This document shows positions 8,638 through 17,282 of a stretch of DNA of 64,000 bases, piece after piece; position 1 is the stretch's first letter; each line of letters starts with the position of its first letter. The stretch is from contig NZ_CABVII010000018.1 of NCBI RefSeq assembly GCF_902497995.1, positions 1 through 64,000 of the forward strand, written 5' to 3'. Position numbers and translations under genes: made by a program. The notes below the pieces were generated by a model that worked only from the letters and a program-made list of their open reading frames with translations, was not told the DNA's origin and did no database searches. The DNA comes from Pseudomonas fluorescens (GTDB lineage Bacteria; Pseudomonadota; Gammaproteobacteria; Pseudomonadales; Pseudomonadaceae).

Positions 8638-10173
8638 ATGACAAAAACAATTCTCGATATGCGCGATATCCAGAAATGCTTCGGCCCGGTGAAGGCACTC
8701 AGCCGGGTCAACCTCAAGGTCGGCGATGGCGAAATCCATGCGATCTGCGGTGAGAATGGCGCCGGCAAATCGACCCTGATGAAGATCCTCAGCGGCGTCT
8801 ATCCCCATGGCAGCTTCACCGGCGAAATCGTCTTCGATGGCGCGCCGCGAACGTTCCAGGGATTGCGCGACAGTGAGGCGCTGGGCATCTGCATCATTCA
8901 CCAGGAACTGGCCCTGGTGCCCATGCTGTCGATCACCGAGAACCTGTTCCTCGGTAACGAGATCGCGCGTCATGGCGTGATCGACTGGGATCAAGCGCAC
9001 CAGCGGGCCCGCGAATTGCTCGCCCGGGTCGGCCTCGATGCCCGGCCGCAGACCCTGGTGGGCAACCTCGGTATCGGCCAGCAGCAGATGGTGGAAATCG
9101 CCAAGGCACTGGCCAAGGATGTGCGCCTGCTGATTCTTGACGAGCCGACCGCGAGCCTCAACGAAAAAGACAGCGACACCTTGCTCAAGCTGATGCTCGA
9201 GCTCAAAGGGCGCGGCATCACCTCGATCATCATCTCGCACAAGCTCAACGAGATTGGACGGGTGGCGGACGAGATCACCGTGATCCGTGATGGCAGCACC
9301 GTCGACGTCATCGACTGCCGCGGCGAGCCCATCGATGAAGGCCGGGTGATCCGCTCCATGGTCGGCCGCGAACTGTCGGACCGCTATCCGAAGCGCGTTC
9401 CTGCCATCGGCGAAACGCTGTTCGAGGTCGAAGGCTGGTCGGTCGGCGACCCGGAGCGTCCCGGGCGCGACCGTATCCGCAACATCAATTTCCACGTGCG
9501 TCGTGGCGAAGTGGTGGGCATTGCCGGATTGATGGGCGCTGGCCGGACTGAATTCGCCATGAGTGTTTTTGGCCGCTCCTATGGTTCGAACATCCGCGGT
9601 AAAGCGCGTCTGGAAGGACGTGAAGTCGACCTCGGCACCGTGCGCAAGGCCATCGACCAGGGTTTGGCGTACGCCACCGAAGATCGCAAGGGCGCCGGCC
9701 TGGTGCTGGGTGAAAGCATCAACCGCAACACCAGCATGGCCAACCTGGCCGCCGTGTCCAAACGCTGGGTGATGAACGAACTGGCCGAGACCGCGGTGGC
9801 GGTTGATTTCCAGGCGCGTCTGCGCATCCGCAGTCCGGACGTTTTGCAGACGGTGGACAAGCTCTCGGGGGGGAACCAGCAAAAGGTCGTGTTGGCTAAA
9901 TGGCTGTTTTCCGATCCCAAGGTCTTGATCCTGGACGAGCCCACCCGCGGCATCGATGTCGGTGCCAAGTACGAGATTTACGCGGTGGTCAATCAGGTGG
10001 TCAGCGAGGGCAGGGGCGTCGTCATGATTTCCTCGGAAATGCCCGAGCTGCTGGGTACCTGTGACCGCATCTATGTAATGAATGAAGGGCGCTTTGTCGG
10101 CGAGTTTCCGATCGCAGAGGCATCGCAGGAAAAAATCATGCACGCAATCATGAAAAATGAGGTGATCCAGTGA
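8638..10173 (+). CDS. gguA: GguA-type sugar ABC transporter ATP-binding protein
   Basis: A 511-residue duplicated ATPase. The first half has Walker A GENGAGKST, LGIGQQQMVEIAKAL and Walker B LLILDEPTAS; the second half has the degenerate P-loop GLMGAGRTE, LSGGNQQKVVLAKWL and LILDEPTRGID. This two-domain plan and length are those of XylG/GguA. The ATG at 8638 follows GGAGAGAAGAA. It powers uptake of the sugar bound by the ChvE-like protein. Its stop overlaps the GTG start of the permease. Confidence 0.92.
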   Translation: MTKTILDMRDIQKCFGPVKALSRVNLKVGDGEIHAICGENGAGKSTLMKILSGVYPHGSFTGEIVFDGAPRTFQGLRDSEALGICIIHQELALVPMLSITENLFLGNEIARHGVIDWDQAHQRARELLARVGLDARPQTLVGNLGIGQQQMVEIAKALAKDVRLLILDEPTASLNEKDSDTLLKLMLELKGRGITSIIISHKLNEIGRVADEITVIRDGSTVDVIDCRGEPIDEGRVIRSMVGRELSDRYPKRVPAIGETLFEVEGWSVGDPERPGRDRIRNINFHVRRGEVVGIAGLMGAGRTEFAMSVFGRSYGSNIRGKARLEGREVDLGTVRKAIDQGLAYATEDRKGAGLVLGESINRNTSMANLAAVSKRWVMNELAETAVAVDFQARLRIRSPDVLQTVDKLSGGNQQKVVLAKWLFSDPKVLILDEPTRGIDVGAKYEIYAVVNQVVSEGRGVVMISSEMPELLGTCDRIYVMNEGRFVGEFPIAEASQEKIMHAIMKNEVIQ

Positions 10174-11360
10174 GCGAAGTAAGCGTACCTCTCACATCCA
10201 AACCAACGGCGCTGACGTCATTCAAGCGCGGCGCTCGCGAATACGGTCTGCTGGCATCGTTGATCGTCATCATGGTGTTCTTCCAGGTGGCTACCGGCGG
10301 GGCGCTGATGCAGCCGCTCAACCTTACCAACCTGTTGTTGCAGAACAGCTACATCGTGGTCATGGCGCTGGGCATGCTGATGGTGATCGTCTGCGGCCAC
10401 ATCGACCTCTCGGTCGGTTCGGTGGTCGGCGTGATCGGCGCGCTGGCCGCGGTGCTGATGGTCCAGTATCGACTGGATTTCTTCACCGTAACGGTGATCT
10501 GCCTGGCGGCAGGTGCGCTGATTGGTGCAGCACAGGGTTATTGGGTGGCGGTGTGGGGCATGCCGTCGTTCATTGTCACGCTGGCCGGCATGTTGATCTT
10601 TCGCGGTGCGACCATCGCCATATCCCAAGGGCAGTCGATCGGCCCGTTTCCGCCGGCGTTCTCGGCGATCAGTTCGGGGTTCATTCCCGATGTCTTTGCC
10701 CATGAACATCTGCGCATTACCTCCTTGCTGCTGGGGATTGCTGTCGCAGCCGCGTTCTGGGTCGTCGAGTATCGCAGTCGTAGACGCACCCTCAAGAGCG
10801 GCGGCAATGTCGCGCCCATGGCCCTGTTCGCGCTGAAGAATGGCCTGGTCGCGGCGCTCATCGTGTACTTCTGCTACCTGCTCTCGACTTATCGCGGCAT
10901 CCCTACGGTGCTGGTGATCATGAGCGTGTTGATCGGTGTGTACACCTTCATCATGAACCGCACCGTCATCGGCCGCTGGATCTACGCGGTGGGTGGCAAT
11001 CTCAAGGCCGCCAAGCTGTCGGGGATCAACACCTCGCGGGTGACCTTCTTCGCCTTCGTCAATATGGGCGTGCTTGCCGCGGTGGCCGGGTTGATTTTCG
11101 TTGCCCGCCTCAACAGCGCGACACCGCGTGGTGGTACCGGGTTCGAGCTGGATGTCATCGCTGCGGTGTTCATCGGCGGTGCCTCGGCGTCCGGCGGGGT
11201 TGGCAAGGTGGTCGGCGTGGTGATCGGCGCCTTCATCATGGGTGTGTTGAACAACGGCATGTCGATCATGGGTATCGGCATCGATTACCAGCAGATGATC
11301 AAGGGCGCTGTGTTACTGGCGGCGGTATTCGTGGATGTTTATCAGAAGAGCAAGAGTTGA
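10170..11360 (+). CDS. gguB: GguB-type sugar ABC transporter permease
   Basis: A 396-residue membrane protein with roughly ten hydrophobic segments and the family signature GHIDLSVGSVVG plus FIGGASASGGVGKV near the C-terminus. It starts with GTG, overlapping the ATPase stop by four bases (GTGA), which indicates translational coupling. Length agrees with XylH/GguB permeases. The importer is complete with one binding protein, one double ATPase and one permease that probably dimerises. Confidence 0.9.
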   Translation: MSEVSVPLTSKPTALTSFKRGAREYGLLASLIVIMVFFQVATGGALMQPLNLTNLLLQNSYIVVMALGMLMVIVCGHIDLSVGSVVGVIGALAAVLMVQYRLDFFTVTVICLAAGALIGAAQGYWVAVWGMPSFIVTLAGMLIFRGATIAISQGQSIGPFPPAFSAISSGFIPDVFAHEHLRITSLLLGIAVAAAFWVVEYRSRRRTLKSGGNVAPMALFALKNGLVAALIVYFCYLLSTYRGIPTVLVIMSVLIGVYTFIMNRTVIGRWIYAVGGNLKAAKLSGINTSRVTFFAFVNMGVLAAVAGLIFVARLNSATPRGGTGFELDVIAAVFIGGASASGGVGKVVGVVIGAFIMGVLNNGMSIMGIGIDYQQMIKGAVLLAAVFVDVYQKSKS

Positions 11361-11396
11361 TATGGCAGGCATTACTGATAGCGCAGGGAGGCAGGG

Positions 11397-11699
11397 ATGA
11401 TCAAGCACATCGTCATGTGGAATCTGCAAGGAGACACGCCTGAGCAGAATCGGCAGGCCTGCCTGTTTCTGAAGGAGCGTTTCGAAGGGCTCGCGGGGCT
11501 GATTCCGGGCCTGTTGAAGATAGAGGTCGGCGTGGATATCAGCCAGATCGACTATGCCTGCGACGTGGTGCTCTATACCGAGTTTGACTCTCAAGAGGCG
11601 CTGGACGCTTACGCCAGTCATCCCGAGCACTTGCGGGTGAGAGGCGAGCTGGGAAGTTCACGTATCGCGAGACACCAGGTCGATTACGTTCCGACTTAG
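11397..11699 (+). CDS. Dabb-domain (stress-responsive alpha/beta barrel) protein
   Basis: A 100-residue protein starting MIKHIVMWNL, with EVGVDI and a YASHPEHLRV stretch typical of dimeric alpha/beta-barrel (Dabb) proteins. GGGAGGCAGGG precedes the ATG. Dabb proteins are ferredoxin-like dimers, some of which are cyclases or decarboxylases acting on ring compounds. It is the last gene of the operon, 36 bp after the permease, so it likely acts on a pathway intermediate; the reaction is unknown. Confidence 0.8.
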   Translation: MIKHIVMWNLQGDTPEQNRQACLFLKERFEGLAGLIPGLLKIEVGVDISQIDYACDVVLYTEFDSQEALDAYASHPEHLRVRGELGSSRIARHQVDYVPT

Positions 11700-11849
11700 C
11701 TTGAGCGACGCCGTTGATTCGGTAAGTCCGTCCAACTCACCTTGCGTGATTGAACGGACGCTCGCCCGGCAACGCAATCCCCCAGGTACCTGGTGTTCAG
11801 CCCGCCTCCCATCCCCACCGATCCCGCAACACCGATGTTCGAAACATGG

Positions 11850-12794
11850 TCACGCCGTGCGAAATCCGCCCGCAAGCTTCTGCTTCAAGTAATCGACCAG
11901 CGCCGTTACCGATTTCGGCACATGGGGCGAGTAAGGCCGAATGAGGTAAATTTCGTCGGCAAAGGCCCCCTTCAACGTCCAGTCCCTGAGCACTTGCACC
12001 AGCTTGCCGCTGGCCAGCGCGGCATGGGCGCTGAAGTCGGGGAGCAGGGCGATACCCAAATGGCTGAGCGCCGAGTCGCGCAACGCTTCGCTGTTGTTCG
12101 TGGCAAAGCTGCCCGCGATCGGCACGGTGATGCGCTCGACGTCTTTGGTGCCTCGTCTGGACCGCTCGAAGGTCCAGGCGGGCTGATCGGTGCCGCGCGG
12201 ATAATAGAGACAATTGTGGGCTGGAAGCTGCCCGGGCTCTCGGGGTTCGCCCTCGCGTTGCAGGTATTCCCTGGTGGCGACCAGTACTGAAGAGGTGTCG
12301 CACAGTTTCCAGGCCACATGCGTTTCCGGCACCTGAAAACCGTGCCTCACCGCCAGGTCGTATCCCTCGGCGGCCAGTGAACTCAACGCATCGGAAACAT
12401 CCAGCTGGATGCGCACCTGCGGATACTGTTGGAGGAATTCTGAAAGGTGGGGCACCAGTTGTTGTCTGGCGAAGGCAACGGGTGCGGTCAAGCGGACCAG
12501 GCCCCGGATTTCCCCGGCGGAGTCCCTGACAGATGAAAAGCTGCGGGCAATGTGCTCATAAGCGCTGCGCACTTCCCGGGTCAATGACAGCCCGGCATCG
12601 GTAAGCCGCACGCTGCGCGTGGTGCGGGTGACCAGGCGTGTGCCGGTGGCCTTTTCAAGGTCGCTGATGCGTTGGCTGACGGCGGATTTACTCACCCCCA
12701 GGCGGGTGGCGGCGGCGGTATAGGTGCCTTGTTCCTCCAGCACCGACAGCCAGTGGATGTGCGTCCACAGCCCTTCGATCTCAGACTTTTCCAT
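11850..12794 (-). CDS. LysR-family transcriptional regulator
   Basis: A 314-residue LysR protein with an N-terminal winged HTH (TYTAAATRLGVSKSAVSQRISDLE) and a co-inducer domain. It is of the CrgA/DmlR-like branch (GIALLPDFSAHAAL near the C-terminus). It is divergent from the mmsA-type gene with a 134-bp gap, and convergent with the sugar operon. It probably controls the dehydrogenase and possibly the whole locus. Confidence 0.9.
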   Translation of the reverse strand: MEKSEIEGLWTHIHWLSVLEEQGTYTAAATRLGVSKSAVSQRISDLEKATGTRLVTRTTRSVRLTDAGLSLTREVRSAYEHIARSFSSVRDSAGEIRGLVRLTAPVAFARQQLVPHLSEFLQQYPQVRIQLDVSDALSSLAAEGYDLAVRHGFQVPETHVAWKLCDTSSVLVATREYLQREGEPREPGQLPAHNCLYYPRGTDQPAWTFERSRRGTKDVERITVPIAGSFATNNSEALRDSALSHLGIALLPDFSAHAALASGKLVQVLRDWTLKGAFADEIYLIRPYSPHVPKSVTALVDYLKQKLAGGFRTA

Positions 12795-12928
12795 ATTCTA
12801 TTGTTCGCGTATGAGGACAATGAGTTCTCAATTCTGCTCTGGTTTTGAACAAAGTGAAAGCCTATCGTGGGTTCTGACGCTGGCTCGCCAAGGTTGCCAG
12901 CCTCGACTACCCACCGGGATAAATTGCC

Positions 12929-14428
12929 ATGACCCTTACCATCGAGCACTTCATCAACGACCAGCGCGTTTCCCGCGATGATCGCTATCAGGACGTCTAC
13001 AATCCGGCCACCGGCGAGGTAACCGGACGCGTCGCACTGGCCAGCCGCCAGACCGTGTCCGAAGCCGTCGGGGCGGCCAAGGCCGCGTTCGCGTCGTGGA
13101 GCGATACCCCGCCCATCCGCCGTGCCCGCGTACTCTTCCAATACTTGCACCTGCTGCGCGAGCGCAAGGACGACCTGGCCCGCATCATCGTCGCCGAACA
13201 CGGCAAGGTCTTCACCGACGCGCAAGGTGAAGTGGACCGCGGCATCGATATTCTCGAATTCGCCTGCGGCATTCCCAACCTGCTCAAAGGCGATCATTCC
13301 GACCAGGTCTCCCGAGGCATGGATAACTGGACCATGCGCCAACCCCTGGGCGTCGTCGCAGGCATCACGCCGTTCAACTTCCCGGTCATGGTGCCCATGT
13401 GGATGTACCCGGTCGCTATCGCTGCCGGCAACACCTTCATTCTCAAGCCGAGCCCGACTGACCCGAGCGCGTCCCTGTTCATGGCCGAGTTGCTTCGCGA
13501 AGCCGGGTTGCCGACCGGCGTATTCAACGTTGTACAAGGCGACAAGGAATCGGTGGATGCACTGATCGAGCACCCGGACGTCAAGGCTGTCAGCTTCGTG
13601 GGCTCTACGCCCATCGCCCAATACATCTACGAAACCGGCGCTCGCCACGGCAAACGCGTGCAAGGCCTGGGCGGTGCGAAAAACCACATGGTCGTCATGC
13701 CCGATGCGGATATCGACCGTACCGTCGATGCGCTGATCGGTGCCGCTTATGGCAGCGCCGGCGAACGTTGCATGGCCATCTCGGTGGCCGTGCTGGTCGG
13801 CGACGTGGCGGACAAGGTGGTCGCGGCATTGACCCAACGCGGTCGCGAATTGAACATCACCGACGGGCGGGACTTGAAGGCGGAGATGGGACCGATCGTT
13901 TCGCGAGCTGCCCGTGAACGAATCACCGGGTACATCGAACAAGGCGTGGAGGCGGGTGCGCAGTTGCTGCTCGATGGCCGTGACTATGTACCGGCCGAGC
14001 CTGGCCTGGAGAACGGGTTCTGGTTGGGAGCGACACTGTTCGACCACGTCACTGCCGACATGAGCATCTACCGCGAAGAGATTTTCGGCCCGGTCCTGGC
14101 CTGTGTGCGCGTACGCGACTTTGCCGAGGCGGTGAACCTGGTCAACGATCATGAGTTCGGCAATGGCGTCAGTTGCTTCACCCGCGATGGCAACATCGCC
14201 CGCGAATTCAGCCGTCGCATCGAGGTGGGCATGGTCGGCATCAACGTGCCAATTCCCGTGCCGATGGCCTGGCATGGCTTCGGTGGCTGGAAGAAGAGCC
14301 TGTTCGGTGACATGCATGCCTATGGGACGGAGGGCGTGCGTTTCTACACCAGGCAGAAATCGATCATGCAGCGCTGGTCGGAGAGCATCGAACAGGGCGC
14401 CGAGTTCGCGATGCCTGTCTCCAAATGA
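12929..14428 (+). CDS. mmsA: CoA-acylating methylmalonate-semialdehyde dehydrogenase
   Basis: A 499-residue aldehyde dehydrogenase with the MmsA/IolA hallmark [14 protein letters not shown]; the catalytic Cys is residue 281. [17 protein letters not shown] and [12 protein letters not shown] also fit the family. MmsA converts malonate or methylmalonate semialdehyde to acetyl-CoA or propionyl-CoA with NAD+ and CoA, and is the last step of inositol breakdown as well as of valine catabolism. Its presence beside IolG-like genes supports a C6 polyol substrate. No other valine genes are adjacent. It is followed by a large palindrome. Confidence 0.92.
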   Translation: MTLTIEHFINDQRVSRDDRYQDVYNPATGEVTGRVALASRQTVSEAVGAAKAAFASWSDTPPIRRARVLFQYLHLLRERKDDLARIIVAEHGKVFTDAQGEVDRGIDILEFACGIPNLLKGDHSDQVSRGMDNWTMRQPLGVVAGITPFNFPVMVPMWMYPVAIAAGNTFILKPSPTDPSASLFMAELLREAGLPTGVFNVVQGDKESVDALIEHPDVKAVSFVGSTPIAQYIYETGARHGKRVQGLGGAKNHMVVMPDADIDRTVDALIGAAYGSAGERCMAISVAVLVGDVADKVVAALTQRGRELNITDGRDLKAEMGPIVSRAARERITGYIEQGVEAGAQLLLDGRDYVPAEPGLENGFWLGATLFDHVTADMSIYREEIFGPVLACVRVRDFAEAVNLVNDHEFGNGVSCFTRDGNIAREFSRRIEVGMVGINVPIPVPMAWHGFGGWKKSLFGDMHAYGTEGVRFYTRQKSIMQRWSESIEQGAEFAMPVSK

Positions 14429-14446
14429 CGTGAGTATCACGCTTTT

Positions 14447-14649
14447 CCTCCCCTGAGGGACCGGGCTTTACCTTAATGCCAGTCAGTTAAGACGCAGAAC
14501 CTGTGGGAGCGGGCTTGCTCGCGAAAGCGGTGTGTCAGGCGACATCAATATTGACTGGGCTGCCGTCTTCGCGAGCAAGCCCGCTCCCACATTAGGTTCC
14601 GCGTCTTGACTGACTGGCATTAGGGCTTTACCGGGTCCCTCAGGGGAGG
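14447..14649. repeat. Nested 200-bp palindrome with a REP pair at its core
   Basis: Three sets of arms are nested: 16 bp perfect (14447-14462 with 14634-14649), 28 bp with two mismatches (14474-14501 with 14595-14622) and a 23-bp REP element (14503-14525 with 14568-14590). Between the outer and middle arms the 10-mer GGGCTTTACC occurs in the same orientation on both sides (14463-14472 and 14623-14632), breaking the symmetry. Located 19 bp after mmsA, it may end transcription and is larger than an ordinary REP pair. Confidence 0.85.
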
Positions 14650-14740
14650 GGCCTTCGGAGGACCTTCAGGAAAACAGTACCGTCCACCGGGCCGAGGGTG
14701 CGTGGCCGCGAGGGTGTTTACTGAAAATACATCGCATCAT

Positions 14741-14759
14741 ACAATGAGAATCATTATCT
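14741..14759 (+). promoter_or_regulatory. Fur box
   Basis: ACAATGAGAATCATTATCT matches the Fur consensus GATAATGATAATCATTATC at most positions. It ends 22 bp before the receptor start and thus would overlap the promoter or transcript start. This predicts repression of the receptor when iron is plentiful. Confidence 0.8.
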
Positions 14760-14781
14760 AAAAAACATCGAGTGCGAAGTC

Positions 14782-16908
14782 TTGAGCCATCCCCCGTCCT
14801 TTGCCCGTCGCAAGGGCTTTCTGAAACATGCGTTGCCCACCCTGTCCTGTGTGATGTTTACCAGCCCCCTATGGGCACAGGAAGCCGTCGTGCTGCCGGC
14901 CACTGATGTTCAGGCGAGCCGTGTCAGCCAGGACGCGGGCTACACCACGTCCCAAGCGAGCACGGCGAGTAAAAGTGATGTGCCGATCAAGGAAGAGGCG
15001 CAATCGATCAATGTGGTCACCCAACAAACCCTGGCCGACTATCAGGTGCGTTCGCTGGACGATGCCATGAAGTTCGTCAGCGGCGTCAGCCAGGGCAATA
15101 CCTTGGGCAATTCCCGGGACTCGATGGTCAAGCGCGGTTTCGGCACCAACGATGACGGCTCGGTTCTGCGCGATGGCGTGCGTTCCAATCTGGGGCACAA
15201 CTTCAGCGCCACCACGGATCGTATCGAAGTGCTCAAAGGGCCTGCGTCGCTGCTCTACGGCGCGCTGGAGCCCGGCGGGTTGATCAACGTCATCAGCAAG
15301 CAGCCCGAATACACCCAGGGCACAACCCTGAGCGGCTCAGCCTATAGCGAAGGCGGTGGTACCATGGCCCTGGACACCACCGGCCCTTTGGGGGACTCGG
15401 GCCTGGCCTATCGCCTGATCGCCGAACGTGGCCATGAGGATTACTGGCGCAACTACGGTGTCAACGAGAGCACGCTGGTCGCGCCGTCGCTGAGCTGGAC
15501 CGGCGACCGCGCCAGCTTGACCTTGAGTTACGAATACAACGAATACTCCAATCCTTTTGACCGCGGCACCGTGTTCACCAACGGTCATCCGGCAGACATC
15601 GACTACGACCAGCGCCTCGACGAACGCTGGGCGAAAAGCGTCGGTATCCGCGAAGTGGCCACCGCGCGTTTCGAGTATCAGCTGAGTGACGAGTGGAAAA
15701 CCCGGGTGACCTACGGCTGGAACAACGACCGCTACAGCCTCTCGATTGCCCAGCCGAGTTCGTTGACCGGCAACAATCTGCGGCGTGCTGCCAACGGCGC
15801 TCACTACGACGATGAGACCCGCTACGCCAGCTGGGACTTCATCGGCCAGCAGGAACTGTTCGGCCAGCGCCATGACCTGCTGATCGGCGCCGACACCGAA
15901 GCGTCCGACCAGTTTCGCGGTAAAACCTACCGCAATGCCGCGCAATCGGGCTTCGACATCACGTCGCCGGTTTATGGCCGTCTGGCCGAACCCAGCCTCG
16001 TCAGCGCCAGCCAAAGCGACCTGAGCAACCAGCTGACCTCAAGCTCGGTGTACTTCAAGGATAACTGGCACCTCGACGACCGCTGGATCCTGGTCCTCGG
16101 TGGTCGCCAGCAACATTACGACCAGTACAGCGATCAGGGCCGCGGCAGCAGCTACACCGTCAACCGCGACGATAACGGCGACGCATTCGTGCCGTTCCTG
16201 GGCCTGGTCTACAAGGCCACCGAGACCCTGTCGCTGTACGGCAACTACAGCCGTTCGTTCAAGCCCAACACCGATGTCGACGATGCCGGCCACACCTTCG
16301 ATCCAGAGGAGGGGCGCAGCTACGAGGTCGGCGCCAAGTACGATCCGCTGCCAGGGTTGAACATCAATCTGGCCTTGTTCGACATCATCAAGAAGAACGT
16401 CGTGACCACCTCGACGGTCGATGGCGCCAGCCTCTCGGAGGCGGCGGGCAAGGTCGGTTCCCAGGGCCTGGAACTGGACGTCACCGGGCGTGTGGCCGAG
16501 CGCTGGGACCTGATCGGCACCTACGCTTATACCCACACGGAAATCCTCGACGATCCGGATGACGAAGGTCACCGCCTCGCCAATGCACCGAAGCACACCG
16601 CGAGCCTATACCTGACGCATCACCTGAACGTCCCGACGGAATTCGGCGCCTGGCATGCCGGTGCCGGTGCGCGCTACGTCGGTGAGCGTGCCGCGAACAA
16701 CGCCAACGATTTCTGGCTGAGCAGCTACACCGTGGCCGACGCTTTCGTGCGTTGGGAGGTGCCGACGTTCGGGTACCAGACCTCGCTGCAGTTCAACGTC
16801 GACAACCTGTTCGATAAACAGTACTACCCGTCCTCCACCGGCAACCAACTGGCGGTCAACGTCGGCGAGCCGCGCACGGCACGTCTGAGCGCCAGTGTGA
16901 CATTCTGA
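14782..16908 (+). CDS. TonB-dependent siderophore receptor
   Basis: A 708-residue outer-membrane receptor. The best start is TTG 14782, giving a signal peptide of about 32 residues (ending PLWA); no ATG or GTG lies in frame between it and the Fur box. The plug domain shows EEAQSINVVTQQTL, DAMKFVSGVSQGNT, RGFGTNDDGSVLRDGV and RIEVLKGPASLLYG, typical of FhuA/FpvA-like hydroxamate receptors. No N-terminal signalling (STN) domain is present. The barrel ends LSASVTF with a terminal Phe. No siderophore synthesis genes or sigma factor are nearby, so it probably imports a foreign siderophore. Confidence 0.92.
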   Translation: MSHPPSFARRKGFLKHALPTLSCVMFTSPLWAQEAVVLPATDVQASRVSQDAGYTTSQASTASKSDVPIKEEAQSINVVTQQTLADYQVRSLDDAMKFVSGVSQGNTLGNSRDSMVKRGFGTNDDGSVLRDGVRSNLGHNFSATTDRIEVLKGPASLLYGALEPGGLINVISKQPEYTQGTTLSGSAYSEGGGTMALDTTGPLGDSGLAYRLIAERGHEDYWRNYGVNESTLVAPSLSWTGDRASLTLSYEYNEYSNPFDRGTVFTNGHPADIDYDQRLDERWAKSVGIREVATARFEYQLSDEWKTRVTYGWNNDRYSLSIAQPSSLTGNNLRRAANGAHYDDETRYASWDFIGQQELFGQRHDLLIGADTEASDQFRGKTYRNAAQSGFDITSPVYGRLAEPSLVSASQSDLSNQLTSSSVYFKDNWHLDDRWILVLGGRQQHYDQYSDQGRGSSYTVNRDDNGDAFVPFLGLVYKATETLSLYGNYSRSFKPNTDVDDAGHTFDPEEGRSYEVGAKYDPLPGLNINLALFDIIKKNVVTTSTVDGASLSEAAGKVGSQGLELDVTGRVAERWDLIGTYAYTHTEILDDPDDEGHRLANAPKHTASLYLTHHLNVPTEFGAWHAGAGARYVGERAANNANDFWLSSYTVADAFVRWEVPTFGYQTSLQFNVDNLFDKQYYPSSTGNQLAVNVGEPRTARLSASVTF

Positions 16909-16929
16909 TCGCACTGCATTGATGTGCGG

Positions 16930-16963
16930 CCCCGTTCCGCCCGTGTAGTCGGCGGAACCGGGG
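16930..16963 (+). terminator. Hairpin after the TonB receptor
   Basis: CCCCGTTCCGCC (16930-16941) pairs with GGCGGAACCGGGG (16951-16963) with one bulged base, 21 bp after the receptor stop. A short T-rich stretch (TTGG) follows but not a real U-tract. Confidence 0.6.
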
Positions 16964-17282
16964 TTGGTATGGGTTAGCTTGTCATGACCTATAAGGGCTA
17001 TACGGCCCGAGTCCGCCCAATCCGCCGGCAAAAGCCTGAACCAGTGTCTTCCGAGCACGGCACGCTTGCCAAGGGCTGTGGCGTATCGGATGGATTCACT
17101 ACGCAATTTTTCAGTGTACTTCTAGCCTTCTTCTATAGTTTCCTGGAGTTTCTCTTCATCTGTTCCTGATTGACTCCCGCCATTGTGAAGGCCTGATGTT
17201 CATGCAGGCAGGTGGTCGCCAAGCTCATCATTGCGTTATCAGCCCCTGAGGGGGCGGCACATGCCGAGTCAGGAGTAAGACC
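16964..17282. other. Intergenic region before the BCCT gene
   Basis: About 320 bp with no convincing gene. A short minus-strand frame ending at 17133 has no family character. The stretch includes AT-rich sequence around 17110-17160 that could hold the BCCT promoter, and an AGGAGTAAGACC ribosome site at the end. Confidence 0.5.

Noticed and set aside
9865-9880. G-tract inside gguA as an additional G/C-tract operator
   Set aside because: It encodes the conserved ABC signature Gly-Gly and is not intergenic; similar coding runs occur in the BCCT and ALDH genes.
12692-14440. 582-codon minus-strand frame opposite mmsA
   Set aside because: Shadow frame of a clear MmsA gene; its C-terminal end merely overlaps the LysR region in another frame.
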